A program made the position numbers and the translations under genes. Positions 1 through 8,020 of a DNA stretch of 64,000 nucleotides are shown here, piece after piece. The notes under the pieces are model-generated. The model saw only the letters and a program-made list of their open reading frames with translations. It was not told the DNA's origin and did not search any database. The DNA is taken from positions 1 to 64,000 of the forward strand of contig DASUXY010000026.1 in NCBI GenBank assembly GCA_036377675.1. Reading direction: 5' to 3'. Source of the stretch: DASUXY01 sp036377675 (GTDB lineage Bacteria > Bacillota > Bacilli > Bacillales > Amphibacillaceae). How positions within the stretch are numbered: the first letter of the stretch is position 1; every line of letters starts with the position of its first letter.

Positions 1-939
1 TATGTTAGAAATGTACGTATCAGGTGTATCCACACGAAAAGTATCTAACGTAGTTGAAAAGCTTTGTGGCACATCTATTTCTAAGTCATTTGTTTCTCAA
101 TTAACTGCCGAACTTGATCCAATGGTAAGAGAATGGCGAAATCGTTCCCTTTCGGAAACGAAGTTTCCTTACATCGTGACAGATGTACTTTATATCAAAG
201 TCAGAGAAGACCGTAGAGTCGTCTCTAAAAGCTGCCATGTTGCCATCGGAATCAGCGAGAGTGGGAATCGAGAAATTATTGGTCTCATGATCCAAGATGG
301 TGAAAGTGAGTCAACATGGGCTAACTTCTTTAAATATCTGAATAAGCGTGGACTCCATGGAACAAAGCTAGTTATTTCCGATTCGCATACAGGGCTAGTG
401 TCTGCTATTCGTCAATCTTTCACGGGCGTTTCATGGCAAAGATGCCAAGTTCATTTTATGCGCAATGTACTTACTCACGTGCCCAAAAGGGATTCTAAGG
501 CGTTTAGAGAAGCTATAAAGTCTATTTTCCGCTTTACTGACATTGAACTAGCCCGTACAGCTAAAAATGAACTCATAGATAAATTCGCTAGTCAAAAACG
601 ATATGAAAAATCCTGTCAAATTCTTGATGAAGGCTTCGAAGATGCCTTTCAATACGCTGTTGTAGCGAAAGGACATTCAAGGTTAAAAAGCACAAATGTC
701 ATCGAGCGTTTAAATCAAGAAATACGAAGACGTGAAAAAGTCGTTCGCATATTTCCAAATACAGATTCAGCTACTCGATTAATAGGAGCTGTTTTGATGG
801 ATATCCACGAAGAGTGGATAGGATCATCTAGAAAATATATTAAATTTTAAATTTTTCGTTTGGAGGTGCACTCCCAAACAACATTAAGATCAAGGGACAA
901 AACATTGTATTGGATTTTACACAAGATTATGGACTTGAC
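1..939 (+). mobile_element. IS256-family insertion sequence, right part only
   Basis: The transposase reading frame is open at the window's first base, so the left end and the N-terminal part of the element lie outside. Downstream of the transposase stop, a hairpin sits at 858-879, and 915-939 reads TTTTACACAAGATTATGGAC followed by TTGAC. That resembles the inner-to-outer order of an IS256-type right terminal inverted repeat; this is inferred from general family likeness. The left repeat and target duplication cannot be seen, so the exact outer boundary is uncertain by several bases. Confidence 0.7.
2..850 (+). CDS. IS256-family (Mutator-like) transposase, 5'-truncated by the window edge
   Basis: This is the catalytic part of a DDE transposase that cuts and pastes its own insertion sequence. 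The visible 282 residues include the first Asp in VTDVLYIKV, the second Asp in ISDSHTGL, the family motif WQRCQVHFMRN after it, and the catalytic Glu in STNVIERLNQEIRRRE. Full-length IS256 transposases are usually about 390-410 residues, so roughly 110 N-terminal residues (DNA-binding part) are missing only because the window begins inside the gene. The ATG at base 2 is an internal Met, not the start. The C-terminal end looks intact, with no frameshift. Family assignment is firm; the specific IS name is not. Confidence 0.9.
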   Translation: MLEMYVSGVSTRKVSNVVEKLCGTSISKSFVSQLTAELDPMVREWRNRSLSETKFPYIVTDVLYIKVREDRRVVSKSCHVAIGISESGNREIIGLMIQDGESESTWANFFKYLNKRGLHGTKLVISDSHTGLVSAIRQSFTGVSWQRCQVHFMRNVLTHVPKRDSKAFREAIKSIFRFTDIELARTAKNELIDKFASQKRYEKSCQILDEGFEDAFQYAVVAKGHSRLKSTNVIERLNQEIRRREKVVRIFPNTDSATRLIGAVLMDIHEEWIGSSRKYIKF

Positions 940-972
940 TAAAGGAGACTGTTTAAAATCCTTTTTAAGCAA

Positions 973-1009
973 TAAAAAAAGACACAAGAGAGATCTCTCG
1001 TATCTTTTA
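973..1009 (-). terminator. Rho-independent terminator, minus strand (weaker signal on plus)
   Basis: An inverted repeat centred on GAGAGATCTCTC is followed on the minus strand by a run of seven T residues. It would end leftward transcripts coming from the ywhD side and lies just outside the IS end. Confidence 0.6.
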
Positions 1010-1035
1010 TGCCACAATCGCGCCCGATTGTTGAA

Positions 1036-1230
1036 CTACTCTTTAATAAAATAAATTTTGTTTTCTAGCTTGATTTCGACTGTATAATCCTCGCCATTTT
1101 CAACAAAGTCTCTTAAATGCTCGTCAAATGTAAAACTATTATCAAAAAACTTTTTAAAACTGTAGTTAAATTGATTAATTCGTTCAAGCACGTATTTATC
1201 ATCTTCTTGGTAAATCTTTAGTTTTTTCAA
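1036..1230 (-). CDS. Small hypothetical protein (64 aa)
   Basis: I do not recognise this ORF. It encodes a soluble, lysine- and glutamate-rich 64-residue protein starting MKKLKIYQEDDKYVLERINQ. The start would be TTG at 1230, directly after an in-frame stop and with only a weak AAGGG upstream. Composition looks like real protein, and a minus-strand terminator lies just downstream at 973-1009, both of which favour expression. No signal peptide or membrane segment is visible. Its position between an IS end and ywhD also fits a decayed remnant of a longer gene: the minus-strand frame just upstream (about 1233-1340) reads as coding-like but lacks a start. Confidence 0.35.
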   Translation of the reverse strand: MKKLKIYQEDDKYVLERINQFNYSFKKFFDNSFTFDEHLRDFVENGEDYTVEIKLENKIYFIKE

Positions 1231-1343
1231 CCCTTATAAAAATTCCAAACTTCTGTAGAATATTTGGCTAACTTTTTTAGCTTTTTGATCATCTAGACAA
1301 TCAGCAGTTCCATCATCACCAACAACGGTGACGATGAACAGGC

Positions 1344-1862
1344 TTAAAAGGATTCTTTTAATTCGTCCGTAGAATTTTCCCAAAAGTCTTCATTGAATTC
1401 TTTCAGAAAATCGCCGAGCAATTTTTTTGAATGGTCATCCATGTGACTGACGACGATTTCACCTTTTAACGACTTCTCCATATGTGTCACATGCTCGGGC
1501 ATCGATTTATAGGCACGTTTATTCGGTTTATCGACTCGAAGTTCACTCGCAGCTACACCAGCGTAATACGGGCCATGTTCATTTCGGTCCATATTTACCC
1601 AAACAATCCAGTACAGTTTTCCATTCGGAACTTCATCACGATCTGGATAATACTTTACGCGTCGCTCAATGTCACTTCGAGCATGCATTGCATCCATATC
1701 TACATATGCTTTATTCTCATTAGGGTCAACGATTACAGATGACATATTTTCTAAACTAATAGATCCGACACCGTATCCACCGTGACCATCGTTTGAATCA
1801 TCTTTAATAATCGTAAATGATTGCTTACTTTTTTTATTTGAAGATTGATCATTACTCATCAA
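1344..1862 (-). CDS. ywhD: YwhD family protein
   Basis: This matches the YwhD family of Bacillaceae in length (172 aa) and in the hallmark N-terminal segment FTIIKDDSNDGHGGYGVGSI, followed by DMDAMHARSDIERRVKYYP. It is a soluble protein of unknown biochemical role. A strong AAGGAGG lies upstream; TTG at 1862 is 7 bases from it and the adjacent ATG at 1859 is 10, so either could be used. It is transcribed leftward like ywgA and ywfO, but separated from them by about 170 bases. The family assignment is secure; the function is unknown. Confidence 0.9.
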   Translation of the reverse strand: MMSNDQSSNKKSKQSFTIIKDDSNDGHGGYGVGSISLENMSSVIVDPNENKAYVDMDAMHARSDIERRVKYYPDRDEVPNGKLYWIVWVNMDRNEHGPYYAGVAASELRVDKPNKRAYKSMPEHVTHMEKSLKGEIVVSHMDDHSKKLLGDFLKEFNEDFWENSTDELKESF

Positions 1863-2037
1863 TGGATATCCTCCTTCTTTCCTTCATTCTTCATTTATTG
1901 TAGCATAGGTGTTTAGTTGATTTCATGAACATACATTTACAGCAAACAAACGTATGGCAAAAGAATGAACTGATATGAGTAACAACTTCCGCTCATTAAA
2001 AACGAGGATAAGATAAATAAACGCTTCGCTTCTCTTT

Positions 2038-2169
2038 TCAATATGGACCATTCTCGTAAATATATACTTCTTGTTCGAAGCGATAACAAACGGTCACTTC
2101 GCGGCCAAAGGAAAAACGATCTCTTAATAGAAGTTTCCTCCCGAACCCATCTACGTTGAAAATGACCAT
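2038..2169 (-). CDS. Short ORF (43 aa) behind ywgA
   Basis: This short frame begins MVIFNVDGFGRKLLLRDR and ends EQEVYIYENGPY. The start ATG at 2169 sits 9 bases after GAGG, which is good spacing. It lies 25 bases after the ywgA stop on the same strand, so it would be the third gene of a ywfO-ywgA operon. Its charged, beta-rich composition is much more protein-like than the longer overlapping frame at 1937-2179, whose product is rich in Arg, Ser and Leu without order. I do not recognise the family. It is too short for most gene callers. Confidence 0.5.
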   Translation of the reverse strand: MVIFNVDGFGRKLLLRDRFSFGREVTVCYRFEQEVYIYENGPY

Positions 2170-2194
2170 AACCATTCACCTCGATGATGGGCGA

Positions 2195-2701
2195 TTAAAC
2201 GAGGAACGATTGAACCATTTTATCAATGAATTGCCACGCTTCTCTCAGCTCTTTTGGACTATAGTTTTGTTTCGGCTTAACGATGGATACTTTTTCCTCT
2301 ACCTTTTGCGGGGGTAAATGTCTGAAATAAAGCATCGTCGCCACGAGTTCCAAAAAGCGAGCGCTTTGTTGTTGTAACCGTTCAATTTGCTTGGACATTT
2401 CTGGCATTTCCAATGAAAATTGTTTTAAAAAACGAACCCCATCATCTGTTATTTCATAATGGTATTGGATGTAGTTACTTTTATCTTCAATCGTTTCTTC
2501 TAAAAATCCTAAATTACAAAGTTCTTCCATCCGTAAAGATAACTCTTCTGAATACGGACCGTAAAAGTGATAGCGATATTTTTCTCCAAACGGGATGCCA
2601 CACACTTGTAAAATGTAAATCATTTTTTGTAATTTTTTGCGCCCTGTTACTTCCTTCGCTTCAACAAAAAAGCGCAATAATTTAGCATGGTTCGTCAACA
2701 T
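2195..2701 (-). CDS. ywgA: YwgA family protein
   Basis: This 168-residue protein matches YwgA: N-terminal LLRFFVEAKEVTGRKKLQKM, then the conserved YHFYGPYSEELSLRMEELC and a second half with YEITDDGVRFL. The pattern suggests a winged-helix-like or antitoxin-associated fold similar to YwgA/DUF4065-type proteins, but no activity is established. The gene starts 13 bases after the ywfO stop and has AAGGAGAGG upstream, so it is co-transcribed with ywfO, as in B. subtilis. Function unknown. Confidence 0.88.
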   Translation of the reverse strand: MLTNHAKLLRFFVEAKEVTGRKKLQKMIYILQVCGIPFGEKYRYHFYGPYSEELSLRMEELCNLGFLEETIEDKSNYIQYHYEITDDGVRFLKQFSLEMPEMSKQIERLQQQSARFLELVATMLYFRHLPPQKVEEKVSIVKPKQNYSPKELREAWQFIDKMVQSFLV

Positions 2702-2714
2702 GTTCGACCTCTCC

Positions 2715-4010
2715 TTAGTAACCCAATCGTTCTATTATTTCCATGACCTTCTCGTGATGATCATCCATCTGCTCCAACATATCTAACGGAAAATACAGTT
2801 TATGATCGGTCCGCCGTTTACCAGAAATCGCCTCAACGAGATCTGACTCTTGGGAAAGCTCCTTTAACTGTCGATTCGGCATAAGTAAATAAATCGGTAG
2901 CCTTTCTCCTTCTTCACCCGGACGGTAGAAATCATACGGCAAATCCGATGAAGAATCGACGACTAAATAATAGCGCGGGTCAATTCCGACATCACGAAAC
3001 AACTCACTCAAGCGCGACAGATCATCCATCTGTTCGTTCGGATTAAAATCGACATATTTAAAAAGCCTCCGGTTCATAAACCGTTCGCATAAATCACACA
3101 AAATGGCATCGTCCTCTTCTTGCCACAGCTGAAAATAATAATAAACAACTGCTTCATCGAGACGTAAATAATCTTCTAAACTGACGTCACCTTTAAAAAA
3201 AGAAATGAAGTGTGTCGGCTGTAACTTAAAAGCGTAGTTTTTCTCGTATAAATGTTTCGCACGTAAAAGAATTTTCGTTAAAATGACTTCTGCACTTCGC
3301 GTCACCGGATGAAAATAAACTTGCCAATACATTTGATAGCGACTCATAATATAATCTTCAACAGCGTGCATCCCAGTCGATTTAATGACGACTTGATCTT
3401 CCTTCGGTCGCATGACGCGAAGAATTCGCTCCATATCAAAATGTCCGTAGCTGACCCCCGTATAATATGAATCTCGTTGTAAGTAATCCATGCGATCAGC
3501 ATCTATTTGACTCGAAATTACACTGACGACTAATTGATCCGAATATGTTTTATTGATCACATCAGCAACATCTTGAGCAAAACCCGGCCTCACACGTTCT
3601 AAAATGTCATTGACATATGTATCGCCGACAATAATTTGTTGCGTATAATGCTCATGGTCTAAATCAAATACTTTCTCAAACGAATGAGAAAATGGGCCGT
3701 GCCCTAAATCATGTAACAACGCCGCACATAAGCAGAGTAATCGTTCATCTTCATTCCAATGGGGTCTGTCTTGAAAATTGTTGATGATTCGACGTACAAT
3801 TTCGTACACTCCCAACGAATGATTGAAACGACTATGCTCTGCACCGTGAAACGTTAGATGTGTCGTACCGAGCTGTTTTATTCTACGCAAACGCTGAAAT
3901 TCAGGTGTTGCGATTAAATCCCAAATGACACGATCGCGTACGTGGACATAGCGATGGACAGGATCTTTAAATACTTTTTCTTCATGTAATTGTTCATCTT
4001 TATATGCCAC
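2715..4010 (-). CDS. ywfO: HD-domain phosphohydrolase YwfO (dGTPase-like)
   Basis: YwfO belongs to the HD superfamily of metal-dependent phosphohydrolases related to dGTP triphosphohydrolases; the substrate in this family branch is not settled. The metal ligands are visible: His in GAEHSRFNHSLG, the HD pair in ALLHDLGHGPFSHSFE, and the distal Asp in SQIDADRMDYLQRDSYYTGV. The 431-residue length equals the B. subtilis protein. Translation begins at GTG 4010 with a weak Shine-Dalgarno. It is the first gene of a leftward operon with ywgA and the 43-aa ORF, and it diverges from lipL. TATAAT-like sequences lie on both strands around 4045-4054. Confidence 0.9.
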   Translation of the reverse strand: MAYKDEQLHEEKVFKDPVHRYVHVRDRVIWDLIATPEFQRLRRIKQLGTTHLTFHGAEHSRFNHSLGVYEIVRRIINNFQDRPHWNEDERLLCLCAALLHDLGHGPFSHSFEKVFDLDHEHYTQQIIVGDTYVNDILERVRPGFAQDVADVINKTYSDQLVVSVISSQIDADRMDYLQRDSYYTGVSYGHFDMERILRVMRPKEDQVVIKSTGMHAVEDYIMSRYQMYWQVYFHPVTRSAEVILTKILLRAKHLYEKNYAFKLQPTHFISFFKGDVSLEDYLRLDEAVVYYYFQLWQEEDDAILCDLCERFMNRRLFKYVDFNPNEQMDDLSRLSELFRDVGIDPRYYLVVDSSSDLPYDFYRPGEEGERLPIYLLMPNRQLKELSQESDLVEAISGKRRTDHKLYFPLDMLEQMDDHHEKVMEIIERLGY

Positions 4011-4067
4011 ACTTGTTCAACCCGTTTCTTTTCAATTTAGTTATATTATATAATAGTTACACAATAG

Positions 4068-4105
4068 AAAAAAGGTTTTTTCAACAACTGTCATGAAACC
4101 TTTTT
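4068..4105 (+). promoter_or_regulatory. Terminator-like hairpin in the lipL leader
   Basis: AAAAAAGGTTT pairs with AAACCTTTTT across a 17-base loop and ends in a T run. It lies between divergent ywfO and lipL, where no gene ends. If lipL is transcribed from the TATAAT at 4049-4054, this hairpin would be at the very 5' end of its mRNA. Whether it attenuates lipL or stabilises the transcript is not known. Confidence 0.35.
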
Positions 4106-4146
4106 AATGAATTCGACATTGTTAAAACACTAAAAAGGAGTTTCAC

Positions 4147-5022
4147 ATGAAAAACTGGAAAGATATAGTACAATACGCAAGCTTTCGATATTTCGATCAT
4201 ACGACACAAAAAACATTCAATAACCAACCATATACAGCTTTAACTTCTTTTGCAATTGATGATGCACTTCTTGACGCTACCGAAGATCTATCAATCGCAG
4301 CGATGCGTCTGTGGGTTCATCCACGAACGGTTGTGCTTGGCATTGCTGATGCCCGAGTTCCTTACTTAGAGGAAGGCGTAAAGATGTTAGTCGACCAAGG
4401 CTATAACGTCATCATCCGTAATTCTGGAGGCTTAGCCGTTGCTTTAGATGAAGGTGTTTTAAATATTTCGCTCATTCTTCCCGATGTTAAACAGTTTTCT
4501 ATTTATGAGTGTTATAACGCGATGGTTCAATTTGTTCAATACATGCTCCGTGACTTAACGACCGACATTGAAGCGTATGAAATCGTCGGGTCCTATTGTC
4601 CGGGTGATTACGACTTAAGTATCAACGGAAAAAAGTTTGCTGGAATTTCTCAACGGCGGATTAAAAACGGAGCAGCTGTGCAAATTTATTTAGATGTTGA
4701 AGGAAATACAGAGCAACGAGCAACGCTCATTCGTAAATTTTATAAGCGAAGTATTAAAAACGAGCCGACACGTTTCAACTATCCAACGGTTAACCCCGAA
4801 ACGATGGCATCTTTATCCGATTTGTTAGACGTCCCTTTAACGGTTAAAAAAATGAAAAGTCGTGCACTCTCAACCCTCCAGCAGTTAAATGAGGACGTCT
4901 TTGTTGAAACGAATGGATGGTCAGCTCGTGAACTACAAGCATTCGAGCGACGTCGCAAACAAATGGTGAAACGAAATGAAAGAATCGCCACGATGCAATC
5001 ATTTGCGGACGAATCTTTTTGA
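4147..5022 (+). CDS. lipL: Octanoyl-[GcvH]:protein N-octanoyltransferase LipL
   Basis: LipL moves the octanoyl group from GcvH to the E2 subunits of 2-oxo acid dehydrogenases during lipoate assembly in the cytoplasm. The 291 residues have the biotin/lipoate ligase (BPL_LplA_LipB) fold. Visible elements are RNSGGLAVALDEGVLNIS (residues 91-108), the catalytic Cys151 in GSYCPGDYDLS, and the conserved Lys162/163 in INGKKFAGISQRR. The extended C-terminus (220-291) is typical of LipL rather than LipM. AAAAAGGAG lies 8 bases before the ATG. It sits next to hemQ as in Bacillus, but without the pta gene that lies between them in B. subtilis. Confidence 0.92.
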   Translation: MKNWKDIVQYASFRYFDHTTQKTFNNQPYTALTSFAIDDALLDATEDLSIAAMRLWVHPRTVVLGIADARVPYLEEGVKMLVDQGYNVIIRNSGGLAVALDEGVLNISLILPDVKQFSIYECYNAMVQFVQYMLRDLTTDIEAYEIVGSYCPGDYDLSINGKKFAGISQRRIKNGAAVQIYLDVEGNTEQRATLIRKFYKRSIKNEPTRFNYPTVNPETMASLSDLLDVPLTVKKMKSRALSTLQQLNEDVFVETNGWSARELQAFERRRKQMVKRNERIATMQSFADESF

Positions 5023-5251
5023 CTGCGGGTTATGAAAACGATGTACAGCCATTTTTATACAGATGATGAACACTTATTTATGACAAAATAGCGAACAAAT
5101 GGAAGCGCATTCTCACGATCAATGATGAATTTGTTGCAGATGAGACAAGGGTTCTCGTCGTTTAAGCGACAATCACCCGTGATGAATATCATTCCCTATT
5201 TATGGTATAGTAAAAATGTCAGGTACATCATATCTGAAGGAGAGATATATT

Positions 5252-6001
5252 ATGGTTGAAGCAGTAGAAACAATGGATGGATGGTATAGTTTACATGACT
5301 TACGGACGATTGACTGGACATCTTGGAAATATGCGTCCCAATCTGAGCGAGATGAAGCGATAAAAAGCTTCGAAGATTTAGTTACGAAATGGGAAGCCGT
5401 TGAAGATGAGAAAAAGGGTAGTCACGCCATGTATACAGTAGTCGGTCAAAAAGCCGATTTAATCTTCATGTTCTTACGGCCAACGATGGAAGAACTAAAT
5501 GAACTTGAAACAGAATTAGGCAAATCAAAGTTCGCTGAATTTTTAATTCCAGCACATTCCTACGTATCGATTATCGAGCTTGCCAAGTATCGAGATGCAC
5601 AAGGCGGTGTAGATCCTGAAACATTACCTGAAACACAAGCACGCTTGAAACCGATTCTTCCAAAGTGGGAGCACATTTGCTTTTACCCGATGAATCGACG
5701 TCGTGAAGGCGATGAGAACTGGTATACGTTAGAAAAGGATGTGCGTGGAAAATTATTATATGATCATAGTTTAACCGGCCGTAAATATGCAGGAAAAGTA
5801 AAACAATTTATTACGGGCTCCATCGGCCTTGACGACTGGGAGTGGGGTGTCACCTTATTTGCACATGATCCGTTACAATTTAAGAAGATTGTTTACGAAA
5901 TGCGCTTTGATGAAGTCAGTTCCCGTTACGGCGAGTTCGGCGAGTTCTTCGTCGGCAATTTGCTCAAAAAAGAAGATATCGCTCAATTTTTACACGTATA
6001 G
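5252..6001 (+). CDS. hemQ: Coproheme decarboxylase HemQ
   Basis: HemQ (chlorite dismutase-like fold) carries out the last step of the Gram-positive coproporphyrin-dependent heme pathway: peroxide-driven decarboxylation of coproheme III to heme b. With the start at ATG 5252, preceded by AAGGAGAG, the protein has 249 residues. It then shows the two diagnostic residues in canonical positions: Tyr145 (ICFYPMNRR) and the proximal heme ligand His172 (LLYDHSLTGRKYAG). The longer frame from ATG 5216 contains this RBS, so that start is unlikely. A hairpin terminator follows at 6061-6093. A TATAGT element about 45 bases upstream may be the -10. Confidence 0.95.
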   Translation: MVEAVETMDGWYSLHDLRTIDWTSWKYASQSERDEAIKSFEDLVTKWEAVEDEKKGSHAMYTVVGQKADLIFMFLRPTMEELNELETELGKSKFAEFLIPAHSYVSIIELAKYRDAQGGVDPETLPETQARLKPILPKWEHICFYPMNRRREGDENWYTLEKDVRGKLLYDHSLTGRKYAGKVKQFITGSIGLDDWEWGVTLFAHDPLQFKKIVYEMRFDEVSSRYGEFGEFFVGNLLKKEDIAQFLHV

Positions 6002-6060
6002 CATAAGAACCATCCAATCTTAGCACATACTATTTTCACTCATTACATGATTGAATATTG

Positions 6061-6093
6061 AAGAGCTTGGGCTGCGAACCAAGCTCTTTTTTG
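6061..6093 (+). terminator. Rho-independent terminator of hemQ
   Basis: AAGAGCTTGG pairs perfectly with CCAAGCTCTT across an 8-base loop and is followed by TTTTTTG. It ends the lipL-hemQ transcription unit. Confidence 0.9.
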
Positions 6094-6165
6094 TCCGTTT
6101 TTTTACTCGAACGGCCCCTCACACATATGGACGGTCGTCAATCGAACAGTAAATAAATTTGATGT

Positions 6166-6192
6166 CATATAACCTTTTTCAAGGCATACATT
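6166..6192 (+). promoter_or_regulatory. Candidate sigma-E promoter for cwlJ-gerQ
   Basis: CATATAA (6166-6172) and CATACATT (6185-6192), separated by about 13 bases, fit the mother-cell sigma-E consensus (ATA-type -35 and CATACAnT -10). They lie about 40 bases before the cwlJ start. This fits the established mother-cell expression of cwlJ-gerQ in B. subtilis. It is a consensus match only. Confidence 0.6.
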
Positions 6193-6232
6193 TAGTATCG
6201 TAGGTTTAGCTTACGGAAATGAGGTGTATGTG

Positions 6233-6655
6233 GTGGCGGTCGTTCCATACACAGAGGAAGAAATTCGCTTACTTGCAAGGCTTATGCGTGCGGAAGCTGA
6301 AGGTGAAGGAAAACTAGGAATGTTAATGGTCGGTAATGTAGGAATCAATCGCGTTCGCGCAGATTGTCTCGATTTTACTGAAATACGAAATATTACGGAT
6401 ATGGTCTTCCAACGTCCAGGTGGATTCGAAGCGACGCAAAAAGGGTACTTTTACCAACGTGCTCGTCCAGTTGATATAGAACTGGCACGTCGTGTCATTA
6501 GGGGCGAACGGTTTCATCCGGCAACTTTTTCTTTATGGTTTTTCATGCCCGAGGGAAGCTGTCCCGCCCAATGGTTTGGCCAATGGAATACGGGCAGATA
6601 TAAAGCACATTGTTTTTATACACCGTTACAATCAGAATGCCCAAGCGTCTTTTAA
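6233..6655 (+). CDS. cwlJ: Spore cortex-lytic enzyme CwlJ
   Basis: CwlJ is a spore-cortex peptidoglycan hydrolase of the hydrolase_2 (SleB C-terminal) family; it needs GerQ for retention in the spore coat and is triggered by Ca-DPA during germination. The family signature runs from LLARLMRAEAEGEGKLGM through VGNVGINRVRADCLDF to YFYQRARPVDIELARR and SLWFFMPEGSCPAQW. Among several in-frame GTG codons, GTG 6233 is chosen because it is 8 bases after GAGG and gives the family N-terminus MAVV; the product is 140 aa. It has no SleB-type peptidoglycan-binding domain, as expected for CwlJ. gerQ follows 102 bases later. Confidence 0.93.
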   Translation: MAVVPYTEEEIRLLARLMRAEAEGEGKLGMLMVGNVGINRVRADCLDFTEIRNITDMVFQRPGGFEATQKGYFYQRARPVDIELARRVIRGERFHPATFSLWFFMPEGSCPAQWFGQWNTGRYKAHCFYTPLQSECPSVF

Positions 6656-6757
6656 CGCTATCCATACAAACGAAACAATGATTGGCTCTCCTCTGTTTCA
6701 AATGCATTTCGGCGCCTTGAAGCCGATGATTAATCTATCATTTAGGAGGTTTTTAAA

Positions 6758-7192
6758 GTGAGTGAAAATCACGAGCAAATGAATGAACAGTACGGATTCC
6801 CACAACAACAGCCTTATTTCTATTATCCAGCATCTTCACCAGCCTATTATCCAGCCTACTATTCCTATGGTTCATATGATCAGCAACGGCAACAGCCTAT
6901 TCCTGAGGGGGTAGGAATGCTTCCCCTTGAACAGTCGTACATTGAAAATATTTTACGTTTAAATCGCGGGAAACATGCTACCGTTTACATGACGATTGAT
7001 GGGAATACAAAAGTATTTAAAGGAATTATTCGAGCTGCTGGAAGAGATCACATCATTCTCAGAGATCCCAATACAGAAAAACGATACTTATTATTGATGG
7101 TCTACCTCGATTACGTCGTATTTGATGAAGAAATTAATTACACATATCCAATCGATGCTACGGGACAAATGGCTAGTTATCCACCGAGATAA
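6758..7192 (+). CDS. gerQ: Spore coat protein GerQ
   Basis: GerQ is an inner-coat protein needed for CwlJ localisation and is crosslinked by transglutaminase Tgl in B. subtilis. This 144-residue protein has the usual low-complexity N-terminus rich in Gln, Tyr and Pro (residues 10-50, QQQPYFYYPASSPAYYPAYY). A conserved folded C-terminal half follows, with PLEQSYIENILRLNRGKHAT, GIIRAAGRDHIILRDP and YLDYVVFDEEINY. The start is GTG 6758 behind AGGAGG. It follows cwlJ on the same strand and most likely shares the sigma-E transcript. A strong hairpin lies downstream at 7302-7344. Confidence 0.93.
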   Translation: MSENHEQMNEQYGFPQQQPYFYYPASSPAYYPAYYSYGSYDQQRQQPIPEGVGMLPLEQSYIENILRLNRGKHATVYMTIDGNTKVFKGIIRAAGRDHIILRDPNTEKRYLLLMVYLDYVVFDEEINYTYPIDATGQMASYPPR

Positions 7193-7301
7193 TTTCCTAA
7201 TCGCTTCATGGAAAAATAAGCCAAAAGAGATGGCTGAAGTGAAACGTAGGCCATCCTTCTTATCGTTCATCAATGAAAAACATCTATTCATATGAATCGC
7301 C

Positions 7302-7344
7302 AAACAGTCAACTTCCCAAGGTCTGGGAAGATGGCTGTTTATTA
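7302..7344 (+). terminator. Hairpin downstream of gerQ, probable terminator
   Basis: AAACAG and CTTCCCA pair with TGGGAAG and CTGTTT around a short loop (bulges allowed). Only a short T stretch follows, so termination strength is uncertain. Confidence 0.5.
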
Positions 7345-7364
7345 CAATCGAGATTGGAGGAAAC

Positions 7365-7616
7365 ATGTGGCATCCTTATGAACGATTCATCCAAATCGAA
7401 CTTTTATCCATTGGAATAGCGACCATCCTATGTATCTTTGCCGTTTTCCAAGGTTATTTCTTCATCCTCGCCCTAACCATGTATATGATTGTACTCAGTC
7501 TCATTTGTGATACAGTCATCAGTTTGTACACGTATCAAACAACACATGCTGGAAAACAGCTTCTACGTGCGCTCATCATTTTTTTGTTAACGACATATTT
7601 TTTGTTTAAACGGTAG
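7365..7616 (+). CDS. Small hypothetical membrane protein (83 aa)
   Basis: This is an 83-residue protein with three predicted membrane segments (roughly residues 10-28, 32-52 and 66-80) and a basic C-terminus (FLFKR). GGAGG lies 4 bases before the ATG. It sits between gerQ and the convergent ywdK; the two stop codons are only about 15 bases apart, which leaves no room for a separate terminator. No family is recognised. A sporulation link is possible from position only. Confidence 0.6.
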   Translation: MWHPYERFIQIELLSIGIATILCIFAVFQGYFFILALTMYMIVLSLICDTVISLYTYQTTHAGKQLLRALIIFLLTTYFLFKR

Positions 7617-7630
7617 CCTCTTTAACATGT

Positions 7631-7999
7631 TCAAACGAACTTCATAATCGCATAGCCGAGTATAACCCATCCGATTAAAAAGGTGACGCCACCAAACGGC
7701 GTAATCATTGCCAAACCTTTGATTCCTGTCGTCGAATAGAAGTACAAACTTCCTGAAAAAAGCAAAATACCGATAAAAAATAGCCAACCCGCAACTGTCA
7801 ACGTACCGCTTTGGAATTTAGAGCGAAGAACACCGACGACAAGTAGTGCCATCGTATGAAACATTTGATAGTTGACAGCTTTTTCCCATGTTTTCAATGA
7901 TTGCTCAGATACTTTCCCTTCTAAACCATGTGCACCAAATGCACCTAAGGCTACAGCCAAAAAACCATTCATCACACCAAGTATTAAAAATAACTTCAT
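7631..7999 (-). CDS. ywdK: DUF423 membrane protein YwdK
   Basis: This matches DUF423/YwdK: four hydrophobic segments, an N-terminus of MKLFLILGVMNGFLAVALGA followed by FGAHGLEGKVSE, and a C-terminal half with ITPFGGVTFLIGWVILG. The function is unknown; it is an integral cytoplasmic membrane protein. The start is taken as ATG 7999, 11 bases after GAGG and aligning with the B. subtilis start, giving 122 aa; the upstream GTG at 8011 overlaps the RBS. ywdI ends about 20 bases upstream on the same strand, so the two are co-transcribed. Confidence 0.9.
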   Translation of the reverse strand: MKLFLILGVMNGFLAVALGAFGAHGLEGKVSEQSLKTWEKAVNYQMFHTMALLVVGVLRSKFQSGTLTVAGWLFFIGILLFSGSLYFYSTTGIKGLAMITPFGGVTFLIGWVILGYAIMKFV

Positions 8000-8020
8000 T
8001 TGTCGACACACCTCTTTTTA

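Noticed and set aside
1311..1336. Palindrome CATCATCACC/GGTGACGATG
   Set aside because: No T tract and no clear promoter context; too weak to call a terminator or operator.
1937..2179. 80-codon minus-strand frame
   Set aside because: Overlaps the better 43-codon ORF in another frame; composition is disordered Arg/Ser/Leu and the better-spaced RBS fits the other start.
5100..5116. cre-like sequence (TGGAAGCGCATTCTCA)
   Set aside because: It misses a conserved base of the CcpA consensus and lies where no catabolite-regulated gene remains; likely chance.
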